Source: Bradyrhizobium erythrophlei (lineage in GTDB: Bacteria > Pseudomonadota > Alphaproteobacteria > Rhizobiales > Xanthobacteraceae). From it: DNA of 64,000 bases. The notes under the pieces were generated by a model. The model saw only the letters and a program-made list of their open reading frames with translations, was not told the DNA's origin and did no database searches. This document shows, one piece after another, positions 21,281 through 29,923 of the stretch; positions within the stretch are counted from its first letter, which is position 1, and every line of letters begins with the position of its first letter. The stretch spans positions 1,860,001-1,924,000 of the forward strand of contig NZ_LT670818.1 of assembly GCF_900129505.1 (NCBI RefSeq), in the 5' to 3' direction. Position numbers and translations under genes: made by a program.

Positions 21281-21500
21281 CCGCGCTACCGTCAAGTTGG
21301 CCTGAGATTATACGGTCCGTATATCGAAAACGCCAGCGCGTAGGAGGCGTGGAGCTCCGCGATATCCGTCAGTTGCAGATGGCGGAATTACGTTTTGCGA
21401 AGCAGCGGGCTCAGCGATCCTACGGGCGCGACGTGCCCGCAAGGGCAACTGAAGAAAAGCCAACAAAATAGAACAGATCAGCTTCGCTGCTCGGCGAACG

Positions 21501-22667
21501 CTACCACGGCACTTCGTCATTTCCAACGGCGGGCAGATCATCTGGTATTTCGTAATTTTCCTCGGGTTCCGGCTCGTAATCGGGCTCGACGAACCCAAAG
21601 TCGATGGTGCGTGGTCCTTTGAGGATTTCGAGTTTTGACATTTCGAACTGGGATGAAGGCTCATCGCGTTCAACAGTGATAAGAACCTTTAGCTCAAACT
21701 CCTTGTCGGTCTGCGCTGTTACGGAACCGGCCGAAGTGGAGTCCTTATCGATCGAATCGTAGATCGACATGTAAAAGCTGGTTTCAGCTTTCACTCGGAC
21801 TTCTAAATCGACTTCGGCTGCGAGGATGTTGGGTCCACTTTGGATTAACGAGAACTCATAGCTGTCTTCGTCGCCGACAAACCAAAGTTCTTCGAGCTCC
21901 AGCTCAACATGGTCGGACTCAATTTCATAAAAGCTTTCAGCCGAGCCGAGCACGTCATAGCCCGAAAGTGCGGTTGCCAGCAGAAACTCAAACTTTCGCG
22001 TCAGTTCAGGGACCGCGTTTTCGTCAATCGACCTAAGCAACACCTGAACAACCGCACGAGCATCCTCCGCGTGCTTCTGCAAGACCGATAGGGCGTCCGC
22101 AAGCTCGCCACGTAAGTCGATCCAATCGTGCAAAGCAGCATACGCTTTCCAACCCTTATCCTGGCTCGCAGCCAAGATCTTCAGATTTTTCTCTGATGCC
22201 CAGCGCGCAAGCGAAAATAAGGCAATAGCGTCGGGAAATTCCGCCTTGTTCTTGCCAGCAGCAGAAAACGGCGCGGACGGCTGAAAATATGCATCAACTA
22301 AGTCCCCCACCGGTACGTTGGTTGCGCGGACAATCTCAGCGCCGATGTCGCGAAGGAACTTTTCAAGGCGACTGCGAGCTACTGCCCAAATATCAACGCT
22401 GTCGGCGACGAAAGGCATATTTTGAGAGGCGAGGCCATGATCAACTGCTTTTTTGTGAGCCGCAGCTGCGCCGTCCCTTGCGGCCCTGGTCTTTTCGACC
22501 AAGTGCTTGAAAATCTCTCGCACAACGATTTCGGAGACGACTACTCGTACCGGCCCGCCCTTGAATTGCTTCAGTTGCGCGAGCAGGCCTCCATCAAAAT
22601 GGAACGAGTTGGTCTCTACGGTCTGGGTGTCGAAGGTAATAGCATCGTAGTGCATACCGGGTCGCAT
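21501..22667 (-). CDS. PIN-like domain protein (DUF4935 type)
   Basis: 388 residues. The N-terminus YDAITFDTQTVETNSFHFDGG, then VVVSEIVVREIFKH, and later KAEFPDAIALFSLARWASEKNLKILAASQDKGW, follow the PIN nuclease pattern: an early Asp, a Glu in the second helix, and a PDAI...S-D-GW block as in DUF4935 proteins. The C-terminal half (from about 215) is acidic (EIESDHVELELEELWF, DYEPEPEENYEIPDD) and of unknown role. Base composition and codon use are much less GC-rich than neighbouring genes, suggesting acquisition. The next gene on the same strand (22725-23309) ends 57 bp upstream. PIN proteins usually cut RNA; the target is unknown. Start could be ATG 22667 or 22655. Confidence 0.7.
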   Translation of the reverse strand: MRPGMHYDAITFDTQTVETNSFHFDGGLLAQLKQFKGGPVRVVVSEIVVREIFKHLVEKTRAARDGAAAAHKKAVDHGLASQNMPFVADSVDIWAVARSRLEKFLRDIGAEIVRATNVPVGDLVDAYFQPSAPFSAAGKNKAEFPDAIALFSLARWASEKNLKILAASQDKGWKAYAALHDWIDLRGELADALSVLQKHAEDARAVVQVLLRSIDENAVPELTRKFEFLLATALSGYDVLGSAESFYEIESDHVELELEELWFVGDEDSYEFSLIQSGPNILAAEVDLEVRVKAETSFYMSIYDSIDKDSTSAGSVTAQTDKEFELKVLITVERDEPSSQFEMSKLEILKGPRTIDFGFVEPDYEPEPEENYEIPDDLPAVGNDEVPW

Positions 22668-22724
22668 CCCTCGCGCTCGTCCCCAAGAGAGACATTGTAA
22701 TTGGCCTCAATCTTCGCGCCAATT

Positions 22725-23309
22725 TCAACACGTGACCTTATCGTTACCGTTCGTTCCGCCCGGAGACACGCTCTGGGAAGCTAATTCGCGAAGTCTTTCT
22801 AAAGCACGGCCGAGTGAGGGGGCCCTACCACTATCAGCCGCACGAACAGGGTCCCAACGTGTTCCCGCAAACTGAGTATGCCAGTCGCCGAGCATGCCCC
22901 ACATAGGTACTCTTGAGGGTTTAAACTTATCGAAGTGCCGACGCAGTTGCGCCGCCGTGCCGTTCTCCCCTAGTGTCTGTATCAATTGCTTCAAATTCGG
23001 CACCGTCTCAGGATTCTGAGGAATGTGCGCGAGCCGGTACCCACAAAATTCTGCATAGGCCTCACGATCAGCCATCAACCAACTCTCTGCAGAAGTCACA
23101 CAAATCCTCAAAAGCATTTGCGGATTCTTCTGCGGAAGAAGTGTAGTCACTAGTGCTGGAGCACACGGCGCATCGCGATCTAAGTCTCGAAGAACAAGAA
23201 CGGGACACCCTCCTATAAAAACTCGAACGGCGCCTCCAAATCGGAGACCTGTATTCGGGTTCATTTCAAATGAAGCAATGTTCCTGCTATCCGAGCATAA
23301 TGCTGGCAT
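22725..23309 (-). CDS. DUF4276-like protein, probably N-terminally truncated
   Basis: 194 residues. The middle matches the DUF4276 pattern: CPVLVLRDLDRD, then a run of Pro/Ala, then LLRICVTSAESWLMADREAYAEFCG, and near the end GTRWDPVRAADSGRAPSLGRALERLREL. DUF4276 is considered TOPRIM-like; DLDRD would be an acidic metal-binding pair. The usual opening strand with a conserved Glu before this block is not evident, and only about 130 bp separate the gene from divergent murA. The frame stays open 60-70 bases above the chosen ATG but without a start or the missing motif. Low-GC like its downstream PIN neighbour. DUF4276 genes often follow an AAA ATPase gene, which is absent here. Confidence 0.6.
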   Translation of the reverse strand: MPALCSDSRNIASFEMNPNTGLRFGGAVRVFIGGCPVLVLRDLDRDAPCAPALVTTLLPQKNPQMLLRICVTSAESWLMADREAYAEFCGYRLAHIPQNPETVPNLKQLIQTLGENGTAAQLRRHFDKFKPSRVPMWGMLGDWHTQFAGTRWDPVRAADSGRAPSLGRALERLRELASQSVSPGGTNGNDKVTC

Positions 23310-23437
23310 CCGCTCCTGCGCTAACGCGGTCCACTTCCTCAGATAATTCCGGACTGTCCCCCTCCGCCACCTGTGCTACGGTGCAATTCACAACCCCCTG
23401 ATTCCACACCATTTAACCCGAACGACGGGCGAAACCC

Positions 23438-24751
23438 ATGAGTGAGCCGACGGCCGGGCCGGCCTCCCCTATCCAGTACGTGGTCGAAGGGGGACACCGG
23501 CTCTCCGGCACGATTGAGCCTGCCGGTAACAAGAACGCCGCGCTGCCGATCATTGCCGCGGCGCTGTTGACCGAGCACCCGGTGACCTTGCAAAACGTGC
23601 CGCGGATTCGCGACACCGAAACGCTGGTGGAGCTGGTCCGCTCGGTCGGCGCGTCGGCCGAATGGCGGGCGCGCAACACGCTGGCGATCCATGCCAAGAG
23701 CATTCGCGGCGCCGACCTCGATCCGGTGCTGTGCGCGCGGATCCGCGCCTCGATCCTCTTGGCCGGGCCGCTCTTGGCCCGCTGCGGCGAGGTGACGCTG
23801 CCGCCGCCCGGCGGCGACGTCATCGGCCGGCGGCGGCTCGATACGCATTTTCTGGCGTTCGAGCAGCTCGGCGCCAGCGTCACCGCATCCGAGCTGCTGG
23901 AATTCCGGGCGAGGCGCCTCACAGGCGCCGACGTCTTTCTCGACGAGCCGAGCGTGACGGCGACCGAAAACGCGCTGATGGCCGCGGTGGCCGCCCACGG
24001 CACCACTTATCTGCGAAATGTCGCCTCCGAGCCGCATGTGCAGGAGCTCGCGCATTTTCTGGTAGCGCTGGGCGCGGGGATCGAGGGCATCGGCACCAAC
24101 ACCATGATCGTGCAGGGCCCCGCTACGCTGGGAGGTGCGACCTGGTCGATCGGGCCCGACCACATCGAGGTCGGCTCGCTGATCGGGCTCGCCGCGGTGA
24201 CGCGCTCGCCGCTGCGGATCGCGCGCGCCGGGGTCGAACATCTGCGCTCGATCCGGATGGGATTCGAGCGGCTCGGCGTTGTCTGCGAGGTCGAGGGCGA
24301 CGATTTGATCGTGCCCGATCACCAGACGCTCAAGATCCACGACGATATCGGCGGCCATGTGCCGAAACTCGAGGACCAGCCATGGCCGGCCTTTCCCGCC
24401 GATCTGATGTCGATCGCGATCGTGACCGCGACGCAGTGCGACGGCGTGATCCTGATGTTCGAGAAGATGTTCGAGTCGCGGATGTTCTTCGTCGATAAAC
24501 TCATAGCAATGGGCGCCCGCATCGTGCTGTGCGACCCGCACCGGGCGATCGTGGCGGGGCCGAGCCGGCTGCGCGGCGCCCTGATGAGTTCGCCCGACAT
24601 CCGCGCCGGCATGGCGATGCTGCTGGCCGCGGTCTGCGCCAAGGGCACCAGCACCATCAACAATGCCGACCAGATCGAACGCGGCTATGAACGGATCGAC
24701 GAACGTCTCAACGCGCTAGGTGCAAGGATCACCCGCGTGCCGGCGCGGTGA
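23438..24751 (+). CDS. murA: UDP-N-acetylglucosamine 1-carboxyvinyltransferase with Asp in place of the fosfomycin-target Cys
   Basis: 437 residues. Transfers enolpyruvate from PEP to UDP-GlcNAc, the first committed step of peptidoglycan synthesis. Family marks: GNKNAALPI (30-38), GPLLARCGEVTLPPPGGDVIGRR (110-132) and the C-terminal DIRAGMAMLLAA, ERGYERIDERL. The loop that reads PGGCAIG in E. coli-type enzymes reads PGGDVIG, so the residue matching Cys115 is Asp127 (codon GAC, 23816-23818). Cys-to-Asp enzymes are known to be active but insensitive to fosfomycin. It may be a second MurA paralogue; that cannot be judged from one window. It is divergent from the low-GC DUF4276 gene. Confidence 0.9.
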   Translation: MSEPTAGPASPIQYVVEGGHRLSGTIEPAGNKNAALPIIAAALLTEHPVTLQNVPRIRDTETLVELVRSVGASAEWRARNTLAIHAKSIRGADLDPVLCARIRASILLAGPLLARCGEVTLPPPGGDVIGRRRLDTHFLAFEQLGASVTASELLEFRARRLTGADVFLDEPSVTATENALMAAVAAHGTTYLRNVASEPHVQELAHFLVALGAGIEGIGTNTMIVQGPATLGGATWSIGPDHIEVGSLIGLAAVTRSPLRIARAGVEHLRSIRMGFERLGVVCEVEGDDLIVPDHQTLKIHDDIGGHVPKLEDQPWPAFPADLMSIAIVTATQCDGVILMFEKMFESRMFFVDKLIAMGARIVLCDPHRAIVAGPSRLRGALMSSPDIRAGMAMLLAAVCAKGTSTINNADQIERGYERIDERLNALGARITRVPAR

Positions 24752-24761
24752 GAATTCTCTT

Positions 24762-24883
24762 GTCGTCCCTGCGAAAGCAGGGACCCATCACGCCGTGCCG
24801 CCCGTCGTGAAACACGCTGTTGACGGGCTTTCGCGCAACAACCACGCCCTGTGGTTATGGGTCCCTGCTTCCGCAGGGACGAC
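24762..24883. repeat. Inverted-repeat element between murA and the MATE gene
   Basis: The left arm GTCGTCCCTGCGAAAGCAGGG-ACCCAT (24762-24788) is the reverse complement of the right arm ending CCGCAGGGACGAC (24857-24883), with one mismatch and about 68 bp between. Each arm is itself a small hairpin. It could end murA transcription. It belongs to the dispersed-palindrome class of this genome group. Confidence 0.75.
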
Positions 24884-24942
24884 GAGGGAGCAGTGCGACG
24901 GCCGACCATCTTTTTGTCCGGCGGCCATGCTAATCATGGCCC

Positions 24943-26358
24943 ATGACCGTTCTTGAAAAAACATCGCAGGCATCAATCGCATCGGAGGTCGCCGCGCCGA
25001 CGCCGCGCGGGCGTCTCGCGGTCGAGTTCGCCGACACGCTGAAGCTGGCCGCGCCGATGGCGCTGACGCAGCTCGGGCAGATCGTGATGATGACGATCGA
25101 TCTTGCCCTGATCGGCCGTCTCGGCGACGAGGCGATTGCCGCGGCAGCGCTGGCCAACACCGTCTATTTCGTCAGCTTCACGTTGGGTCTCGGCGTCGTA
25201 TCCGCGGTGGCGCCGCTCGCAGCACAAGCCTTCGGCGCCCGCGACCCGCACCGGGTGCGGCGGAGCTTGCGGGTCGGGCTGTGGGCGGCGCTGCTGATCT
25301 CGCTGCCGATGATGATTTTTCCGTTCTATGGTGAACAGATCCTGCGGATGCTCGGCCAGGCGGAGACGCCCACGAAACTCGCGCAGCAATACCTGCTCGG
25401 CCTGGTGTGGGGCGCGACGCCGGCGTTATGGCTGATCGCCATCCGCGGCTTCATGGGGGCGCTCAACCGGCCGGAGCCCGTGCTGTGGATCACGCTAGCG
25501 GCGATCCCCGCCAACGCCATTCTGGTGTATCTCCTGATCCACGGGGCGTGGGCGCTGCCACCGCTCGGCCTGTTCGGCGCCGGCCTCGCCACCACCATCG
25601 TCAATTTCGCCATGTTCCTGGCCGGGCTGTGGTTTGCTACCTTTCGCCCGCCGTTTGCGAAATACCATGTGCTCGGGCATCTCTGGCGCTTCGACTGGGC
25701 GATGATGCGCCAGCTGATCGCGATCGGCGGCCCAATCTCGATCGCCTTCATGCTGGAATACGGACTGTTCTCGTCGGCGGCGCTGCTGACCGGACTGATC
25801 GGCACCACCGCGCTCGCCGCCCACCAGATCGCGCTGCAGGTCACGGCCATCCTGTTCATGGTGCCGCTCGGCATCGGCATGGCGGCGACGGTGCGGGTCG
25901 GACACGCCGCCGGCCGCAACGACGCTGATGGTGTCAGGCGCGCGGGCCTGGCTGCGGTCGCGCTCGGCATCCTGCTCGGCGCCGGGCTGACGGCGATGGT
26001 GATCTTTGGCCGTTTTGCGATCGCGCGGTTTTTCCTCGGCAATACCGCGGCAAGCACCGACGCGGTGATCGAGCTTGCCGCGACGCTGCTGCTGGTCGGC
26101 GCCACGCTGTTCATCACAGATGGGCTGCAAACCGTCCTGGCAGGCTGCCTTCGCGGCCTGAAGGACACCAGCGTGCCGCTCTTGTTCGCGTCGATCGGCT
26201 ACTGGCTGATCGGCTTTCCCGCCGCCTGGGTGCTGGCGTTCCGGATGGATTACGGCGCCGTCGGCGTGTGGGTCGGCCTGTCGCTGGGCACGCTGGTCTA
26301 TGCCACACTTCTAACCTTGCGTTTCCTGCGATTAGCGAACAGGTTTGCCGCGCCATGA
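24943..26358 (+). CDS. MATE family multidrug efflux transporter
   Basis: 471 residues with about 12 transmembrane segments in two similar halves. Family features: APMALTQLGQIVMMTIDLALIGRLGDEAIAAAALANT at the start and GGPISIAFMLEYGLFSSAALLTGLIG at the start of the second half. NorM-type MATE proteins export cationic drugs in exchange for Na+ or H+. The stop overlaps the next start (ATGA), so the DUF2867 gene is co-translated. The ATG is 59 bp past the inverted-repeat element. Confidence 0.92.
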   Translation: MTVLEKTSQASIASEVAAPTPRGRLAVEFADTLKLAAPMALTQLGQIVMMTIDLALIGRLGDEAIAAAALANTVYFVSFTLGLGVVSAVAPLAAQAFGARDPHRVRRSLRVGLWAALLISLPMMIFPFYGEQILRMLGQAETPTKLAQQYLLGLVWGATPALWLIAIRGFMGALNRPEPVLWITLAAIPANAILVYLLIHGAWALPPLGLFGAGLATTIVNFAMFLAGLWFATFRPPFAKYHVLGHLWRFDWAMMRQLIAIGGPISIAFMLEYGLFSSAALLTGLIGTTALAAHQIALQVTAILFMVPLGIGMAATVRVGHAAGRNDADGVRRAGLAAVALGILLGAGLTAMVIFGRFAIARFFLGNTAASTDAVIELAATLLLVGATLFITDGLQTVLAGCLRGLKDTSVPLLFASIGYWLIGFPAAWVLAFRMDYGAVGVWVGLSLGTLVYATLLTLRFLRLANRFAAP

Positions 26359-26825
26359 AGGTCCAGGAAGTTACCCCAAACGTCGACACCGCCGTGTGGC
26401 TTGCCGGCGCGCAGTTCGCCGACGCGTTCCGGATCGCCGTCGACGGGCCGCTCGATGCACGAATTGCCGCGCAGCGGATGATGGGCCGCTCGCCGCGCTG
26501 GGTCGAAGCGCTGCTGTCGCTGCGCAATGCGCTGGTCGCGCCCTTCGGCCTCAAGACGTCGGGCGCCGGCGAAAAGTCCGCCGGCGGCCTGATCGGCCTC
26601 TTTCCGGTGCTGAGCGAAACGCCGGAGCGGCTGGTCGCCGGCTTTGACGATCATCATCTGGATTTTCGCGTGGTGGTGGATGTCTTTACCTCCGGCGGGG
26701 GGCAGCAGGTGACCGCGACCACGCTGGTGCGCACGAACAATTGGCTCGGCCGAATCTATCTTGCGATCATCCTGCCGTTTCACCGGCTGGTCGTCCGCTC
26801 GCTGTTGCGGCAGGTCGCTGCCTAA
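26355..26825 (+). CDS. DUF2867 domain protein
   Basis: 156 residues, soluble. The pattern ADAFRIAVDG...DARIAAQRMMGRSPRWVEALLSLRNALVAPFGLKT, then FPVLSETPERLVAGFDDHHLDFRVVV, and a C-terminal WLGRIYLAIILPFHRLVVRSLLRQV is that of DUF2867, a family in the START/SRPBCC-like superfamily. The C-terminal helix is hydrophobic and could touch the membrane. It shares an ATGA overlap with the MATE gene. Function unknown. Confidence 0.8.
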   Translation: MKVQEVTPNVDTAVWLAGAQFADAFRIAVDGPLDARIAAQRMMGRSPRWVEALLSLRNALVAPFGLKTSGAGEKSAGGLIGLFPVLSETPERLVAGFDDHHLDFRVVVDVFTSGGGQQVTATTLVRTNNWLGRIYLAIILPFHRLVVRSLLRQVAA

Positions 26826-26962
26826 GCCGCTCGCCTCTCGCGAGGCCCGCGACCTCCTGGTCTGGTGCATCGAAAGCAAGGGTCTGGTCCGCCGTAGCTG
26901 ATGTTGACGGCACACCTCGCCGGCCGTACCTAACGTATAAAGAGAACGAACGAGGCAACGCC

Positions 26963-28333
26963 ATGGCCCATGAAACCGCAACGCTTGCCGCCTATGTCGC
27001 GGACCTGAAATTCGAGGATATCCCTGGGCACGTGCTCGATCGCGCCAAGGTGCTGACGCTGGATTTCCTCGGCAGCGCCATCCGGGCGCGGCGCGACGCG
27101 GAATCCACCCCTTCGCTGCTGAAGATGCTGGAAGCGCTGGCGCTGGACGGGTCCGGCTATTCCACCGTGTTCGGCGACACCAGGACCTGGACGCCGGCGG
27201 TGGCCGCCCTGCTCAACGGCGCACTCGGCCATTCCCTGGATTTCGACGACACGCATGCGGATTCCTCGCTGCATCCGAGCGCACCGGTGGTTCCGGCCGC
27301 CTTCGCGGTCGGCGAAATGGTCGGCGCGTCCGGCCGCGACGTGCTCACCGCGATCGTGGCCGGCTATGAAGTGTGCTGCCGGCTCGGCAACGCGCTCGAT
27401 CCGACCTCGCATTATGCGCGCGGCTTTCACCCGACCGCGACCGCCGGCACCTATGGCGCGGCGGCGGCGGCGGCAAAACTGTTTGGACTGTCGAAGCAGC
27501 AGATCATCGCGGCGTTCGGCGTCTCCGGCAGCCAGGCCGCCGGCTCGCTGCAGTTCCTGGTCAACGGCGCCTGGAACAAGCGCTACCAGGTCGGCGCCGC
27601 CGCGATGAACGGCGTGATCGCCGCGACGCTGGCGCGCAACGACTTCGTAGGCGCGAGCGAATCGGTCGAGGGCAGGCATGGCCTCCTGGTCGGCTACAGC
27701 GATGATCCGCATCCGGACAAGGTGGTCGCCGGCTTGGGGCAGATCTACGAGACCTTGAAGATCGGCGTAAAACCCTATCCGAGCTGCCGCTACACCCACG
27801 CCGCTCTCGATGCGCTGATCGCGATGCGCAGGGAGCACAATCTGACGCCGGACCAGATCAGGCGGGTCGAGATCGGGCTGCACCGCAACGGCATTACGCT
27901 GACCGGCGACGCCGCCACCAAGCGCCATCCGACCTCGATCGTCGGCGGCCAGTTCTCGATGTTCTTCACCGGCGCGGTCGCGCTCGACCAGGGCCGTTTC
28001 GGCTGGGACGACTATGAGCGGCTGGGCGACGCCGCGGTCGACGCGCTCGCCGACAGATTCGACGTGGTGCAGGACGATCGCCTCGAAATCGGCCGCAGCC
28101 ATCCGTTCGGCGCGCGCGTCAGCATCACCACCGACGACGGTGTGCATGAGCGGCTCTACGCCGATCCCTCCGGCGAGCCGAATTCCTTCCCCGATGCGCA
28201 GGCGATGCAGCAGAAGTTTCTGACGCTGGCCCGCCCGGTGCTGAACGGGCGCGCCGACCAGCTCGCGGACGCGATCCTTTCGCTCGAGAGATTCGATCGC
28301 GTCGCGACCGCTACGCATCGGGGGCGGCAATAG
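26963..28333 (+). CDS. MmgE/PrpD family protein
   Basis: 456 residues, the usual size. The family includes 2-methylcitrate dehydratase (PrpD) and itaconate/aconitate decarboxylase-type enzymes. Motifs: NGALGHSLDFDDTHADSSLHPSAPVVPAAFAVGE (about 87-120), GFHPTATAGTYGAAAAAAKLFGL and KPYPSCRYTHAALDA. No prpB or prpC is nearby, so a methylcitrate role is not supported; the substrate is unknown. The chosen ATG has an ACGAGG site. An upstream open frame exists but lacks similarity. Confidence 0.88.
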   Translation: MAHETATLAAYVADLKFEDIPGHVLDRAKVLTLDFLGSAIRARRDAESTPSLLKMLEALALDGSGYSTVFGDTRTWTPAVAALLNGALGHSLDFDDTHADSSLHPSAPVVPAAFAVGEMVGASGRDVLTAIVAGYEVCCRLGNALDPTSHYARGFHPTATAGTYGAAAAAAKLFGLSKQQIIAAFGVSGSQAAGSLQFLVNGAWNKRYQVGAAAMNGVIAATLARNDFVGASESVEGRHGLLVGYSDDPHPDKVVAGLGQIYETLKIGVKPYPSCRYTHAALDALIAMRREHNLTPDQIRRVEIGLHRNGITLTGDAATKRHPTSIVGGQFSMFFTGAVALDQGRFGWDDYERLGDAAVDALADRFDVVQDDRLEIGRSHPFGARVSITTDDGVHERLYADPSGEPNSFPDAQAMQQKFLTLARPVLNGRADQLADAILSLERFDRVATATHRGRQ

Positions 28334-28339
28334 CCGAAG

Positions 28340-29770
28340 TTAATTGCCGGCGGCGACGCGCCCCTTGCCGCCGGTGGCGGCGATCATTTCGGCGACGAGA
28401 CGCGAAGCGCCCTCGATGTCATATCGATTGGCCGAAGTGCCGAAGCGAGCAATGACAATCCGCTCCGAGGGGATCATGATGACATATTGTCCGAAGGTGC
28501 CGCTGGCGTAGAAGGAGTCGGCGGGCCAACCGCGATCGGTGCGGTACTTTGCGCCAAAACTGTCACCGCGATTGGTCCAGAAGCCCGCGCCATATCCCAC
28601 CCATGCGGCCCCGGTCGGCGCGGCCGAGTAATTCACCCAGCCTTCGGGCAGGATGCGCCGCCCGCCGATAACCCCGTCATCGAGATAGAGTGCACCGAAA
28701 CGTGCCCAGTCGCGTGCGGAAGCCAGCATCTGGCTGGCTCCTTCCGGCGTGCCGGTGGCGTCGAATTCCAGCGTGACATGGCGCATGCCGAGCGGACCGA
28801 ACAGCTCGGCGCGCGCAAAGCGCAGCACATCGGCGGCGTGGCCGCCGGCCGCGTCACGGATCAGGCGCGAGAGAATGATGGTGTTGCCATCGTGATAATT
28901 CCAGGCACCGCCGGGCTCGCTTTCGAGATCGGCGGCTTCGGCAAACGCCGCCATGTCGCGCGCGACGTATTTCATCTGGTCGACCGGCGCGATCGCGCTC
29001 GCGAGCGAGGCATTGAGCGAGCTGCCCATCGCCAATCCGCTGGTGTGACGCAAGAGATCATCGACCGTGATGGCGTGATGGGGATCGTCAGGATTTTTCC
29101 ACGCCGCCACCGGCGCCGGTTCATGGACGGCGAGCTTGCCCTGGCGAACGAGGATTCCGATCAGGGCCGAGATCACCGATTTGGTCGCGGAGTAGCCGAG
29201 GATCGGCGTCTCGATGTCATAGCCCGGAGCATAGCGCTCGGCGACGAGATGGCCGTCCTTGAGCACCACCACCGCATGGGTGTGGCGAAACGGCGGCTGG
29301 TCGGGCTCGGCGAAGGCGCGGTCGAGCGCGAGCTTGAGTTCGGGATTCGCGGGCTCGACCAATGCGGGTCCGGCAATTTCCGGCAGCAACGCGTGTGGTG
29401 AAGCGCTTGCCGCCGGCGGCAGCGAAGCATCGACGGAGACGTCGTCATGCGCGACGTAGCACCCGAGCCCCTCACGATAGACGGCGTGGCTTTGCGCACC
29501 GCCCAGCAGCGTCACGGTCACGTCCTTGCGCGCGCGATCGACCCTGTAATTCATGGCCCAAATAATCAGCCCGGTGCCGGGCATCGCCGCTGTCGATTCC
29601 GAAAGCACCCGATCGGGATCGAGGCCGGACACGAAGGTCTCGGAGCAAAGCGTGTGGGCGACGAAGCCGGTCGCGACCCGCGGCGCGTCATGCGCGCGGA
29701 CGGCCGTCAGCGCCAGCGCGCCGCATAGCGTAGCTGTCACAATGAGGATGATCTTGTTTTTTCGGGTCAC
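28340..29770 (-). CDS. Serine hydrolase, class C beta-lactamase/penicillin-binding-protein-like, exported
   Basis: 476 residues, GTG start with a GGAGAA site. Residues 1-28 form a signal peptide (KNKIILIVTATLCGALALTAVRA). The catalytic SxxK is in GYSATKSVISAL; a second motif candidate is WNYHDGNT; LLRHTSGL is also typical. Homologues include esterases, D-aminopeptidases and 6-aminohexanoate-dimer hydrolases, so a lactamase role should not be assumed. The AraC-type regulator gene lies 153 bp upstream on the same strand. A second, unrelated cytoplasmic member of this superfamily is at 41.4 kb. Confidence 0.87.
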   Translation of the reverse strand: MTRKNKIILIVTATLCGALALTAVRAHDAPRVATGFVAHTLCSETFVSGLDPDRVLSESTAAMPGTGLIIWAMNYRVDRARKDVTVTLLGGAQSHAVYREGLGCYVAHDDVSVDASLPPAASASPHALLPEIAGPALVEPANPELKLALDRAFAEPDQPPFRHTHAVVVLKDGHLVAERYAPGYDIETPILGYSATKSVISALIGILVRQGKLAVHEPAPVAAWKNPDDPHHAITVDDLLRHTSGLAMGSSLNASLASAIAPVDQMKYVARDMAAFAEAADLESEPGGAWNYHDGNTIILSRLIRDAAGGHAADVLRFARAELFGPLGMRHVTLEFDATGTPEGASQMLASARDWARFGALYLDDGVIGGRRILPEGWVNYSAAPTGAAWVGYGAGFWTNRGDSFGAKYRTDRGWPADSFYASGTFGQYVIMIPSERIVIARFGTSANRYDIEGASRLVAEMIAATGGKGRVAAGN

Positions 29771-29923
29771 GGTGTTCTCCGGCAGTCGCTCGCCAACATG
29801 GCGCGCCGGATAGGACCCGAGCTTTGGTGCAAGCGCTCGCCGGATTCGAAAATCGCGCTGGCCGAATACTCCGGCCACCTCGCCGATTCCGAAATAGATT
29901 ATCTTTATCAATATGTTAAATGA

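Noticed and set aside
26963..28333. 2-methylcitrate dehydratase prpD
   Set aside because: The family match is broad and no other methylcitrate-cycle gene is near, so no prpD symbol is given.
28340..29770. A true beta-lactamase (antibiotic resistance)
   Set aside because: It only shares the SxxK serine-hydrolase fold; many homologues are esterases or peptidases, and nothing points to beta-lactam hydrolysis.
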